Assembly (NCBI GenBank): GCA_021442155.1
Contig: CM038214.1
Span: 27,466,450-27,530,449, forward strand
DNA from: Cymbidium sinense
Lineage: Eukaryota; Streptophyta; Magnoliopsida; Asparagales; Orchidaceae
Direction: 5' to 3'
DNA: 64,000 nucleotides
The position numbers and the translations under genes are program-made. Within the stretch, counting starts at the first letter, position 1. The number at the start of each line of letters is the position of its first letter. Positions 11,301 through 22,344 of this stretch are shown piece by piece. The notes below the pieces were generated by a model that saw only the letters and a list, made by a program, of their open reading frames with translations, was not told the DNA's origin and did not search any database.

Positions 11301-13700
11301 GACAAGTGGGGTTACATGCCAATTTTATGTTCGTAAATTTTTAGTCTAATTGGAGATGTAATTAGGGTATAATTAAGGTTTTAATTATTTCATTGAAACC
11401 TAAATTAAGATAACTTTATTACGTTTAATTAAGAGATTTTATTTTTCACTTATTCTTCACGGCAATACCTTTCCAATGAGGGTTTATTCATAATTTTTGG
11501 TTAAATGATTGATTTATTATGATTTAATTAAGTTCAGATTATTTAATTGAATTATTTAATTCTTTTAATTATCTAATTGAGTTAATTAAGTTCATATTAG
11601 GTTCATATTGGTTTAATTAAGTTCAATTATTATTCTGATGTTCATTATGTTGATTTAAGATTATTAAATTAAAATTTTATGATTATTTTATTAAAGGGTA
11701 ATTAATTTAATTAATTTAAGGATTAATTCACATGAAATTTCAATTCCATTTTATTTCAGAGAATTAAATCCCCAAAAATTTACCTAAGGTATGTTTTAAG
11801 CTTAATTTCATTTCCTCAAAGTTTCAAATTAATTGGATTATTAATTTAAGAGTAATTATGGTTTAATTTGTTTTAATTAAACCTAAATTAAGGAAAACAC
11901 TTTTAATAAAAATTAGGGGTTTTAATTTCAGTGGATTCCTCTCATCAAGACAAATCCATAGAGCTTTAATTTATATTTTTATAATTTTTCTTTGATTTGT
12001 TATGATGTTTTGAATTTTTTTGAATTTTTTTAAAATTAATTAAATCGTTGCTTAATGGTTTTTAATGATTTTTAAGTTGCATTTTAACTAAAATGAGCGG
12101 GATTAGCTTTGGACTGTCCGATCAAAGATCGGATGGTCCCTGATGATCCTGTAGTTTCGCGAGATCAAGAGCGTGTCACGCGCGGGTTGATCCATGGACA
12201 GATAATCGAGGCGTCCGTCCGGACGGTATTCCCATAATTCCTAAAAGGATTTAATCAAAATTAACAGCTTAGATCTGGATCATTTATTTCTTTTTAAAAG
12301 AAACTGATGGTCCAGATTTCATCTCCCTCAAACCCTACGGGAGCCATGGGCCGTCCGTGGTATTTGGTTAATATCTTTTGATATATTTAACCAAATTGGA
12401 TGATTCAAAGTGCTACATGATTGTTGAAAGATCCTTTTTCAATCCATATGGCTTGATCTCACTAGAGAACAAGCTTTGTAAGGAAACAACCAAGGCCAAA
12501 AGCTCTTAAGAAAAAGGGGGATCAATAATGGCCTACCTTGATTTAGGGGATCTCAAAGGCTGGAATCAATTGAAATAGCATGGATTCTTCAAGGGAAAGT
12601 ACTTCTCCAAAGGAATTGAGAGAATTCCTTGTGGTTTGATCACTAGCCCAAGCTTCGGATCCAAATTTTGATTTTGATGGTTCCACTGGTTGAGAGCAGT
12701 TGGAGGAAAGGGGAGGTTTCATTTTGCTTCAGTTTTGGTGTGGGATGGTGTATGAGAGCTTTTTTTTTTTGGAAGTGTGTATGTCTTCTTCTTTTTTATG
12801 CATGGCTGAAACCTCTTATGGCTTTTTTTTTAGTTCCTCTTGATCAGTTTGGATGATGGAAGGTGCTTGGAAGTTTGTTAGCTCACTTCTCTTTGCATTC
12901 CATCTGTCCTTAGGGGAAGAGGTGAAGAGGTGATGAGGGCAAAGGGAATTTTTCCTCTATTTATCCTTTTTTTAATCTTTTTTTTTCATTTTGTCATTTT
13001 GTTATTTGATTTATTAATTAAGGAGATTAATATTAACTTATTAATGGTGTTTAAGATGATTAATCTCCTATGCACATTCATTAGTTAAGATGGTTTTGAA
13101 TTTTCATGCTTTTATGTTTTGTTTAACTCACTTAACCCAAATTAGGTTAAGTTGAGTCAAGCTTGTTTTCTTATGGGCCAAATGACCCATTTGACCTAAC
13201 CACACCCAATAGGGAGTTAGGTTATGTCCTATTATCATTCTCATATGATTTAGGATAATTAGTTTGATGTTATTTTGATTTTTCTTCAATTTGAGTTCAA
13301 TGTGGCTTATGTAAGTTATTTTGTTTTAAGGAATTTAATTTACTTAATCTAGGCCTTAAAGAACTCAAATTTATTTGTTATTATACTTAAAACTATTTAT
13401 TTCATTTTTAGATATATTTTTGGGGATTTTATTTAGTCAAATTTTTAGTGGGTTGACTTCTTGACCAAGTGGGCCCACTTAAATCAATTCTAGTTAACTA
13501 AGGTTGACTTCAGGTTTGACTTTTAATCATTTTAGATTAATGATTATTAATTATTTGATTAGTTGATTTTAAATTTGGATGCTTGAGTTGATCCTACCTA
13601 AGATGAATAGGTTAGATCAAACCTAAGGTGAATTCTCTAGGTCACTAGATATAGTGTCCTGAGCATGCTAAATTAACCTTATCCAAAAATGAGGTCAACA
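8360..13700 (-). mobile_element. 5.34-kb insertion with TG...CA ends; candidate giant solo LTR
   Basis: The insertion is defined by comparison with the right arm, which runs straight across the site, and by the flanking 8-bp CTTCCTAT duplication. Its ends are TGGTTTTC...GTCAACA, the TG...CA termini of an LTR, with no longer terminal inverted repeat. No pol, gag or transposase domain was found. On the minus strand a TATA-like ATAAATAGAGG lies near 12,957-12,967, about 740 bp from that strand's TGTTGACC end, which would suit a U3 promoter. A GC-rich patch with CGCGCG-like motifs and CGTCCGTCCGGACGG is at about 12,165-12,230, and a long AT-rich tract at 10,420-12,080. A very long solo LTR of an Ogre/Tat-type element would fit. 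The 8-bp duplication is longer than the usual 5 bp for LTR elements, so a hAT-like non-autonomous element with unusual ends is an alternative. Confidence 0.55.
12955..12968 (-). promoter_or_regulatory. TATA-box-like site in the 5.34-kb insertion
   Basis: On the minus strand the sequence reads GGATAAATAGAGG, preceded by a poly-A/T tract and followed by a purine-rich, gene-free leader. Its position near one end would suit an LTR U3 promoter. There is no transcript evidence. Confidence 0.35.
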
Positions 13701-13708
13701 CTTCCTAT
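13701..13708. repeat. Target-site duplication, right (CTTCCTAT)
   Basis: Second copy of the CTTCCTAT duplication bordering the 5.34-kb insertion. The old arm sequence resumes here (ATCTACTTAATCAATC...), as in the uninterrupted right arm. Confidence 0.8.
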
Positions 13709-13739
13709 CTACTTAATCAATCTGATTGAAGTCCTCTAA

Positions 13740-14345
13740 TGTGACTTCCTTTGGTCCAAAGGTAAAGTGCAAAAATCCATATGATGAAATAGTGGTTCGT
13801 CTGCTAACCCTGGCAGGAGGGAGGCCTTGCCATTCATTCTCTAGCACTCAAAAACTTAGCCTTCCAAGCTAAATTGCTCTGGAAACTTCTCACATGTACC
13901 GCAACTTCATTTTCCAAATAATGAAAATGAAAAATTTTCCCAAGAGATTTAGTCCTAGATGTGGTGCCTAAATACTCATACTCTTGGAAGTCCATTTATG
14001 CCAAAAAGCCTATTCTCTAAAGTGGAATAGTACGTGTCATTGGTGATGGCAAGGACATCAACCTATGGCAATATGCTTGGCTCAATGGTTATCCTATGCA
14101 TGACCAACCAGTCAAGATCAGTCCTTTAGACTGCAACCTCTTACTCCTGCCCTAATCTATGTTGGTCCATGGGTCTAATTGATGAGATGATTCACTTACT
14201 TTCCATTTGGAAAAAGGTGTAGCACTGGAACTGCTATGTAGGCTTTTGTAGATTCGAATCCCTCTCTTTTCATACCCACATCAACACCTAATTTACCAAC
14301 ATTATCGACCTCCATGTATCAAATAAATAATGAATATGATGGAAA
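13740..14345 (+). pseudogene. LINE reverse-transcriptase C-terminal remnant (left copy)
   Basis: The translation in shifting frames gives VKCKNPYDEIVVRLLTLAGG, then frames with 'LAFQAKLLWKLLT'-type sequence, and further on IGDGKDINLWQYAWLNGYPM. These are the GGLG(I)..L...N.A...KWLWR and 'VGDG..I.FW.D.W' motifs that follow the reverse transcriptase in plant LINEs. Stops and frameshifts make it non-functional. No LINE poly-A tail or target duplication was identified. It is adjacent to the gag remnant once the 5.34-kb insertion is removed. Confidence 0.65.
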
Positions 14346-16009
14346 ATGTCAAGCATGACAAGTAAATTCAAATCATATTACTGGAATCCCTTAGTTACTA
14401 AAGATATGAGGAAAGATGTTCACTCCTCTTATGATCTTCTATATACGATAACTTGTGTTTCTTAATTTGTTTCCATTTTTGAGGCCACACTTGGGAGGTT
14501 AAGAATCCAACCAATTTTGAAGAAGTCAAAGTTCCAACTCTAACTATTTCAAATGTGGGAGATGTAGCAGAACAGAATGATGCATAGGTTGGCGGTAATG
14601 AAGCCTTCAGGATGGATATAGATTTGAGCACAGAGATCCCCCTAGATAATGCTATAAATAAGGTACCCTGATGACAAACTTAATCTCAAGATAAGAAAGA
14701 ACCAACACTCGATAGAGGCTGCTCTAAAGAAAGTTCTAGTTGAGATTGAAGCTTCATTTCAAGCAGAACATGAAAATGAATTTGAGTTACTTTAAAGATT
14801 TTTCTTCTTTCTCTTGAAGTCACTCTAGGGCACACTGGAGCGGATCTCAGAGAAGGTCACTCCCTAGTAAAGAAAGATCCTTTAGCTTCCTCATTCTTCG
14901 GTTGCCAATGAAGAGGTCGAAGAATGCATCTCTGGAGAACACACTCAGTGCAAAGAACTTTTCCTTTTGATTTTATAACTTTTCCTAGCTCTAAGGTTAG
15001 ATTTGGTAGCTAATGAATAACCACTTCTAATGGAAAGAGGAAGAAAGGCTGAAAAGATTCAAGTAGAATTGATGCCTCTTGGATTCCTTATGTGCTCCTT
15101 GATGGTGACATGCCACATGAGATTTCTCATCTCGTTGTACTTACAATTTTGGAAGATGAAGGAAGGCTTGCCTTATCAAATTTCTCCTAAGGCTCATGAT
15201 CTTTAAACAAGATTTTGCAAAAAGCTTGAAATGGCCACCTGAAACTGGAGAGAAAGCAGCAGCTAAAGCTTCATCTTTCGCCTAGCTAGTCTCTGAGAGA
15301 AAGTTTCCCTCACCTCATCCAAGCCCCTTCTCTCACTTTGAAAGTCAAGGCGCTAGAGAGAAGAAGTTGGTAGTTTACATTGATTATATTCTATAGTAGG
15401 ATCTATCAAAAGTAGGTTTTGCTAAAAGGCTAGCCTTCTCTTTACTTCTTGACTTGAAGAATCAAACTACTACCTTCTCTTTTTGGACCACCTAGCAAAG
15501 TGAACATTTTCATTTCTATCACAAAAACCTCTTCAATAGCCTTATGTATCAGCAACTGATACCCTGACCTTTACTTTAAACCAGTACATCACTCTCAAGA
15601 AGGAAAGAGGTCATCCCTTAGCAATTATCGAAATTAGAACTGCTGAAGTGAAGCTTGAGTCTTCACTTGGCAACCCAAATAAAAAAATAACTGACGCTAT
15701 GAAAGAGTTCTTCTTTAGGCCTAGTTACCGAGGTTTATCTTATGAAGGAGACTTTCTTTGGACCAAAAAATCTTTCTATGCCAATTCAATAGCTTTCTTT
15801 TTTGTTGCACACTTATCGTTACCAGTAGGTTCACAAAGTTCAGAGCCTTGCCCAGCCTTCAAGTCAGCATAACCCTAAAATATATTTTTCTATGCCCTCC
15901 ACCCCATAGGTCACCTTCCCTTGATCAATGTCTTTTTCTTCTAAAGGGATTGAACACATTATTAACCCTAGGGATTAGTGAACGTAAATTAGTGCACAAA
16001 CCCAACATC
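14346..16009. other. Unassigned, possibly mitochondrial-type DNA (left arm)
   Basis: No known gene recognised. It is conserved in the right arm (about 24,514-26,260). The plus-strand ORF 15,648-15,872 (MKLESSLGNPNKKITDAMKE, FRPSYRGLSYEGDFLWTKKS) has an inverted-copy counterpart at 24,652-24,861 that is also open (69 codons) and similar. I cannot name a family for it. The style of the DNA (many AGAAAG, CTTTC, AAGCTT and GCTAG motifs, ~40% GC) resembles angiosperm mitochondrial spacer, which often adjoins plastid-derived trnW-petG. Confidence 0.4.
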
Positions 16010-16083
16010 TCATTCTTAGTTGAGTTCGATAGAATGTGGGTCTCCAAAACTCGATATCATAGGTTCAAATCCTATAGAGCGTG
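16010..16083 (+). pseudogene. trnW-CCA: Plastid-type trnW-CCA pseudogene (left copy)
   Basis: 74 nt matching the plastid-type tryptophan tRNA: anticodon CCA at 16,044-16,046 in TCTCCAAAAC, T-arm GGTTCAAATCC, and 3' strand AGAGCGTG. The 5' acceptor strand is mutated (TCATTCT instead of GCGCTCT) and no longer pairs with AGAGCGT, so it should not fold into a working tRNA. It lies beside petG in the opposite direction, as in plastid DNA. Confidence 0.88.
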
Positions 16084-16205
16084 ATACTGTTTATGTTATG
16101 TCGAATTACAATGAAAGAACTTCACAAAATAAAGTAGAATTGCAACTTCAATTTGACCTCGACCTCCTACAAGGAGGAGTTCAATAAAAAAGAGATGTTT
16201 CTTAA

Positions 16206-16319
16206 TCAAAGGTCCAACTGATCACCGCGCCTGTATTGTAAATATACAATTATAAATAATCTTGTGAAAGTAATAGGAATTAGACCTAAGATGATTCCAA
16301 ATAGAAAATCTTCAATCAT
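16206..16319 (-). pseudogene. petG: Plastid-derived petG copy with intact 37-codon frame
   Basis: Cytochrome b6f subunit 5 (PetG) is a one-helix plastid protein. Here the frame is complete from ATG 16,319 to TGA 16,206, 37 codons, the family's usual length. It begins [18 protein letters not shown] and ends [12 protein letters not shown], with scattered substitutions (for example charged D at position 4 and R at position 20, inside the hydrophobic helix). Those changes, its nuclear repeat setting and broken sister copies (19,111-19,159; 24,288-24,341) argue that it is a relic rather than an expressed gene. There is no transit peptide, so a nuclear-made product would not reach the thylakoid. 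Confidence 0.85.
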
Positions 16320-16509
16320 TTTAATTTATTTTAGGGAATAAAAAGAGATGTAAGATCTATCCCTAAATATGAATCTGAATTATCTATGAATCTCAATGAC
16401 TTTGAATTGACAATTGACATGGGAAAAAACCATAAAATACCTGAAATGAAATATTATGAGAGGCTTTTATTTTGATTTTTTTTCAATTGTTTATTGAATT
16501 TAATTTATT

Positions 16510-16599
16510 TCAAATATGTCGTATCTTGTTCATAAATAGAGCTGGGGTTATGGTTGAAGCAGCTAGTAAAAAACCAAAATAACTAGTTATAATAGGCTT
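16510..16599 (-). pseudogene. petL: Plastid-derived petL pseudogene (left copy 1)
   Basis: Cytochrome b6f subunit 6 (PetL) relic. The frame reads [20 protein letters not shown] then FMNKIRHI and a stop at 16,510. The start codon is lost (AAG at 16,599-16,597 where ATG is expected), and two codons of the usual 31 are missing before NKIR. It lies upstream of petG in the same direction, as in plastid genomes (petL-petG). Confidence 0.85.
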
Positions 16600-17260
16600 G
16601 AAAGAGCTAAATTAGATATGTTATTTTACTACATATATGAATAAAACATTTACCTAAGTCTCAATCCAGATACTACTGTAAGAAAAACTAATTTAAAGAA
16701 TTCACTGGGTTCCAATTAAAAGTTCTTGATTCATCATTCATTATAGATGGACACTAAAAGAAAAAAAGAAAACCTTGACTTTTTCAAAAAATTGAAAATT
16801 ATGGAATATTTTAATTTAATCTTTATTTTGTTTCTTTATTTGAATTTGATTTCGGGCTCGATTCAAAGAAGAGTAACCTCTATTGCCCTTTTAGGTTCTA
16901 TATTGTTTCTATATCAAAGAATCCCATCTCTGTTTTGTATTGTAGTTCCATAAGGAAAGAACTCTTGAGGAGATCTAATGTAACAAGAGTTGCATCACAA
17001 ATATGAATTGTTCGAATGATCTTTTTTTTTCTTTTCACAAATGAAATAGATAGGGATAGTAATAATAATTTTAATTTAGAACAGTAGGATTAACTTCCTT
17101 CAATTTCTAAGTAAAGTGAAGAAGTTCAAAGTTTAATAGTCTTAGTCTTGTATGAATGAACAATTACAAATTACTTGAATAAAATGAGAGGATTAAAAAA
17201 AAAGAAAATATGAACTTAATAGATTTCACATAACATATAATAGAATTATATGAATATAAA
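16600..17260 (-). other. Plastid-type spacer upstream of petL (left copy 1)
   Basis: AT-rich sequence continuous with petL and present three times in the window (also 19,440-20,075 and 23,390-24,020). In plastid genomes this position is the psbE-petL spacer, and I assign it by position only. The ORF at 16,747-16,953 (MDTKRKKENLDFFKKLK...) and related ORFs at 19,648-19,842 and 23,579-23,830 are frames in this spacer on both strands; I do not call them genes. Confidence 0.55.
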
Positions 17261-19110
17261 GAGATCTTTCAATCATGATATCTCTAATTCATTATTTTAT
17301 CCCATCCATTCAAGATATTTACTTTCTATTACTATGATGAAATAATAGAAACCTTACTTCATCTTATATTCCAGAACTAATACACCCGGGTTGTTAAACA
17401 TAATTTGTCATTCTTGTCTTCTTTTAATCAAATGTTAGCCTTCTTGAAATTGGAATTGCACATGAAGAATGCCTTTCAAAAATATAAGGGAAGGGTGGAA
17501 AGGATTTAGAATCAGTTGTTAGAAAGCCTCGTCCAATTCCATCCCTTATCATAGGAATTTGGTATGCAAGCTCAAAAAAGTGATTCACCTTACGGACTCT
17601 GATAAGCTAAAGCATGATATGAATGAAGTATGCATGGACATAAGTAGCTGCTTAGGTTTTAGGTGAAGTAATATGAATTCCTAATTGAATCTAAAGAATA
17701 GAATCCACGACTATTGATATGGAATAAGCCTTGGTAGGTAAGAAAAGTAGGGACTTTTTACGGTGCTTGGATTAGCACTTTTCTATTAATAGGATAATGA
17801 ATCAGATTGGTGCAATAGTAGCAGACAGGCATGGATGGCAGGTCCCAATCTTAAGTATAAGTACAAAGAGACCATCAAATGCATAAGAGGATGAGGAAGG
17901 AAGAATAAAAAGGTTGAATTATAAGCCATCTCTATTGTCCATGAAGTGGAAGTGACATATGTTCTCTTTACAAAAGCAGTAGCCGTATTGTTCTAACTTC
18001 ATCCCCTACTTTGGCTTCGAAGGAAAGGTATAGAGCAAGGATAAGCAAATGCCATTTTCATTTTAGGAAAGGACTCATTCTCATTGCGTTTGAGCTAATA
18101 GAATTACCTTTCTAGAAATTTGCTCTTCATTTATTTTTGGTCGCTCCATCACTCACTCTGCTATACTAATCTTGAAGGTAGCTACCTTGGATGTGGGTTT
18201 ATTTGAGCCTCTTGGATAGCTAAGCCCCCTCCCTGATTTTTTTTTTCCTAGAATATTGACTTTTCTAGAGCACCTCTAGAAGGTGTAGAGGAATGCCTTT
18301 TCATTAACAGAGTGTATTGCGGTGTGGCCTTAAGCATTTCAAAATGCAGAGTTATATAATATAGAGTGCTTAAAGCTACTAGAAACATTTTACTATCTAT
18401 TTCATAATAGAGTCCTCTCTTTGTTTACACAGGGCATATAGGAGTGATTCAATATTCTTGTGCTAATTGCTTCTCAGATGAGATATGGTGAAAGTTTTGG
18501 ATATTACCATTTCTTAATATCGAAAGTGGTCTTGTAGATATTCTCTTCTAGCTAGAGTCCTAAGCCCTCTCAGAGTCAATAGAGTAATGTCATACCCTAT
18601 CCCTCAGTCCCTAGCTTTTCTTTCTCTTTCTCAATTCTAAACCTAGTCACTTCATCCCATAGTATATAGCCTATCCCTATCTAATATGAGCCACCTATTT
18701 ATGTTTAGTTCTTTCTTTACTTTGTTTGGTGGTCTGGGTGCAATGAGTCTTATGAATGATGGCAATGGGGATAGTTTGTTATCCTCTTCTTTCAAGATAT
18801 CTATGAAAGAAGTGAAACTTCTTCCAGTAAAATCTCTATCATGATAGAAGACAGCTATGCCACCCTCAACTCATTGCTTACACAATCCATGAGATAGAAA
18901 CCATCAAGTGAAACCTCCTTAGGTTTGGGTAATGCCCAACCATCCGATATGATTAACACAAAACTATCGCATAGTTCATACAGCTTCATTAAGAAATCAA
19001 ACCAAACTAACTCATCTTGGGCATTAGTTCTATAAAAGCATGTAATCACTGAGGGACCAGAGGTTCTTTCCTCAAGGGTCATTGCATGATTCATACTACT
19101 GAACTAGGTA
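17260..19110. other. 1.85 kb between two plastid-type copies, left arm only
   Basis: This has no counterpart at the matching place in the right arm. It is bordered by direct copies of the same plastid-type segment (16,270-17,260 and 19,111-20,070). No gene is recognised. A minus-strand ORF at 18,855-19,094 ends PKPKEVSLDGFYLMDCVSNE, faintly like a plus-strand translation at 26,815-26,884 (PKEVTFLDFNLIDCVDRNLE), so the ends may share a short repeat. Confidence 0.5.
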
Positions 19111-20075
19111 GAATAGGAATTAGACCTAAGACGATTCCAAATAGAAAAACTTCAATCATTTTGATTTGTGTTAGGGAATAAAAGGAGAGGTAAGATATAG
19201 CCTTAAATATGAATCTAAATTATCCATGAATCTCAAGGACCACTAATTGGCAATTGATGCGGGAAGAAACCATAGAATGTCTGAAATGAAATATGTTGAG
19301 AGGCTTCTATTTTAATTTTTTCAATTGTTTATTCAATTTCATTTATTTCAAATAAGTTGTATCTTGTTCAAACTAATAAATAGGGCTAGGGTTATAGTTG
19401 AAGCAGCCAATAAAAATCTAAAAGAACTTGGTAGAATACACATGAAAGAGCTAAATTAGATATGTTCTTTTACTACATATATGAATAAAACATTTACCAA
19501 AGTCTCAATCCATATGCGATAGTAAGAAAAACTAAATGAAAGAATTCATTGAGTTCCAATTGAAAGTTCTTGATTCATCAGTCATTATAGATGGACACTA
19601 AAAAAAAACCTTACCTTTTTCAAAAAAATGAAAATTATTGAATATTTTTGCATTTGATCTTTATTTTCTTTCTTTATTTGAATTCGATCTTCTGCCAAAT
19701 AGATTCAAAGAAGAACAACTTCTATTACCCTTCTATGTTCTATATTACTTATGTATTAAAGAATTTCATCTTTATTTTGTATTGTAGTTCCATAATGAAA
19801 GAACTCTTCAGGAAATCTAATGTAACAATAGTTGCATCATGAATATGGATTGCTCCAATGATCTATTTTTTTCTTTTCACAAACGAAATAGATATGGATA
19901 GTAATAATAATTTCAATTTAAAATAGTAAGAATAGCTTCCTTCAATTTCTAAGTGAAGGGAAGAAGTTCAAAGTTCAATAGTCTTCTTGTATGAACAAAC
20001 AATTACCAATTACATGAACAAAATGAGAAAATTTTTAAAAAGAAAATATGAACCGAACAAGTTTTATAGATTTCA
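19111..20075 (-). pseudogene. Second left-arm copy: petG 5' end, petL, spacer
   Basis: Direct repeat of 16,270-17,260. petG is cut after about 16 codons (MIEVFLFGIVLGLIPI, start at 19,159), where unrelated DNA begins at 19,110. petL (19,348 to about 19,437) keeps its C-terminal part (AASTITLALFISLNKIQLI and stop) but has an in-frame stop near its N-terminus and no start. The spacer then continues to about 20,075 and on into sequence shared with the right arm. This copy, not copy 1, is continuous with 20,070-21,150, so copy 1 plus the 1.85-kb segment is the extra material. Confidence 0.75.
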
Positions 20076-21149
20076 CATAACATATAATAGAAATGTAATA
20101 GAAACTGGTGTGGAACATCCCTTTTCCATATCCACTTCTTGGGATCAAACTATCAAAAGAGATAATGATCTTAGAACAATAACCAGCCAACTCTCATGGT
20201 GATACAATGCCATTGATCAAGGAGTTTCAGTTGTATCCATCATCTTCATTCTTTTAAGCACCTGGTGGATTGATCATTTTCCTTTTTCATATGAGATGGT
20301 AATGTAAGAAGTCAAAAAGAAGCGAGTCCAAATGTTTAGAAATCTGACTAAGTTCCAGGTATAGATTGAGAATTTTATAGATGCCATAAAGTCTTTTCAT
20401 TTGAAGATATGATGAATGTGAAATGAAGCTGAGTTTTCCCTAAAATAAAAGCAGTAGGCTAAGAGAAAGTTGGTTCTTGGAAAAAAGGTTTAACTATTCG
20501 CAGGCGATGACACTACTTTGGTCAACCCTCTAAGTCTCAATCTCAAAGGCGAGACCATTTAAAGTGTGAAGTTGGACACTACCCCAAAAAAATCTACTTT
20601 TTGTAACAAGGGGCAAGTTTATGGATAAATTAGAATAGCCCTCATACCCAAAACTTCATTTTCAAATAGGATGATGACATGGCATATCATTTGATCTATC
20701 ATAATTTGACATAGGATATTAAGGGCTCTGCTCATCTAGCGCCTTGTGATGATTTTTTATTCCCCAAATTTGGGCTTTCATTGGAATAGTCAAATAGTAG
20801 CAATAAGCGATTTGGATTAGAGTGCAGGTGGTGCATCAATGCGGTTTACCACCTACTGATGAAGAAAGTCTTTTCAAAATTTAATAGTTAAGTTTTATCT
20901 AGTTACTCTATTATCACTCACTATAGTCATACTCTTAGATATTCATATGAAGTAATAAAAAAACCCAATCTCTGAAAGGCTTAAAATTTGCAAAGGCTAG
21001 CCAACAATAAAGTTTTCTAGAAATCATGTTTGATTTCACCTTGCTACCAGAATTCCCATTTGCAGGCATTGGAAGTGAGAAGAAAAAGACAAAAAAGATA
21101 AGTAAAGCAAAGCTTTGGAAGAAAGAATAAAGCAAAGCTAGTAGGCACT
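20076..21149. other. Inner part of left arm, no gene seen
   Basis: About 1.05 kb conserved as the reverse complement at 22,344-23,390. No gene is recognised. The ORF 20,935-21,135 is hydrophobic but has no clear counterpart frame. The content resembles organelle spacer DNA. Confidence 0.4.
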
Positions 21150-22344
21150 AGTTTATTTTCACAATCTTCCACATAAAGTAAAGTTAAGGAAAATTTATAG
21201 GCCCATAAAAAGTAGAAGTCCCAATTATAAGAGTAGCAGTGTAATTAGATCTTGTCTTAAGCATATCATCTTCTTTGCCATCAAGTGAAATCCTCAGCTT
21301 AGTCCTTCTAATTCTAGTGTTTTTTTCATACTATCAAGTGGAAGTGGGCATACACAAGCGAGCTTTCACGTGATGTGAGTGGTAAGTACCTAGGAAGTGG
21401 AATCCATCTTTCTTTCCTATAATAGACAGTTGAAGTGCTCATCGCTTGAAATTTTCTTGGAAATTTCATTCCTTGTTGTTTCCCTTTTTGTGCTTCTTTT
21501 AAAGCAATTTGTAATCGAGTGGATATTTTCTAAATATATCTATTCCATTTTACTACCTATTCTACATCCCCACTAAAGCTATTGGAGTTTTAATTTCCCT
21601 ATTAAAGTCTTCTGTCCTCCCCGTAACCTTGAGTTCAATACTCCTTGCTGGATTGCTTGAGGGGCTATCAATAAAAAGAAAAAAGAAAGTAGTCATACCT
21701 AGAGTATGAAGGAATCACAAATTTTTGGGCTCTATTGAAGAAAGATATTGTTGGGACCATGATCATATAATGAATAGAACATAATTTCTCCTAAATTAGG
21801 AGAGTCCTCATCAGTGTGAGAGGATACAGCTCTAGAGCCTAGTGTTTTTTTCCAATTCCATTAATAGGCATTGAGATTCCCTTAAATAGTCTCATGCTTT
21901 CCTTTACCCCACAAGTTTCTCTCTAAGACTCACATCTCAGAAACAACACTTGTCAGGATTGAAAATGCATAGAAGATTCTTTCACTCTATATTCTTTAAG
22001 TATGAAAAATATATCACTTACACTTGGACTTGGAACTAAATTGAAAGGGTAAGGATTTCTTTCATAAAAGGCACCCTCTATTGTATCCTATCCAAGACTT
22101 GGGACATTATTATAAATATAGATAAAACTAGATATAGAAATGACTCAGATAGAGAAGTAAATGAGTGATTCATTTAAGAAATGGGTTTTTCTGGAGAAGG
22201 ATGGCGTTATATAATACTTTACTAGAGCAAAAAAAAAGTGTACACCTATTGTAGAATGAATTGTAATAAAAGCGGATTATCCCTCCTTTGTCTACTTGTA
22301 GCTAATACTAGATATTTTTCATGGTCACTTGACCCTCAATCAGA
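21150..22344. other. Spacer between inverted-repeat arms, no gene seen
   Basis: Homology between the arms stops at a shared GCAAAGCTAGTAGGCACTA-type boundary (21,133-21,151 against about 22,343-22,361 on the other strand). The 1.2 kb between has no recognisable coding sequence, no RNA gene and no obvious internal palindrome. Base composition and short AAAGCTTTGCTTT-type motifs at the boundary resemble plant mitochondrial spacer DNA, but that is an impression only. Confidence 0.55.

Larger units (their letters stand above)
1..21150 (+). repeat. Left arm of giant inverted repeat
   Basis: This arm reads as the diverged reverse complement of 22,344-35,340. Anchors seen: 1-60 pairs with about 35,280-35,340; the pol integrase ORF near 3,330 with 32,040; the stretch at 4,600-4,690 with 31,240-31,345; gag at 7,491 with 28,494; 8,321-8,350 with 26,870-26,900; the LINE tail at 13,740-13,910 with 26,660-26,845; trnW at 16,010 with 24,513; and 20,935-21,145 with 22,350-22,560. 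It is longer than its partner because it holds a 5.34-kb insertion (8,360-13,700), an extra 2.8 kb at 17,260-20,070, and about 565 bp near 3,845-4,410. The outer end is cut by the window, so the full arm may be longer. Substitutions and small indels are frequent, so this is an old duplication. Confidence 0.9.

Noticed and set aside
12668..12856. 62-codon Trp/Phe-rich ORF near the TATA-like site
   Set aside because: Runs over T-rich sequence in the insertion, on the strand opposite to the candidate promoter, with no motif.
16747..16953. 68-codon ORF with a hydrophobic segment, similar ORFs at 19,648 and 23,579
   Set aside because: It lies in plastid-type spacer upstream of petL. The frames differ in length and start between copies, and no known plastid gene is expected at this position.
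18855..19094. 79-codon minus-strand ORF ending PKEVSLDGFYLMDCVSNE
   Set aside because: Faint resemblance to a shadow frame at 26,815-26,884 only. No family is recognised and there is no inverted-arm counterpart.
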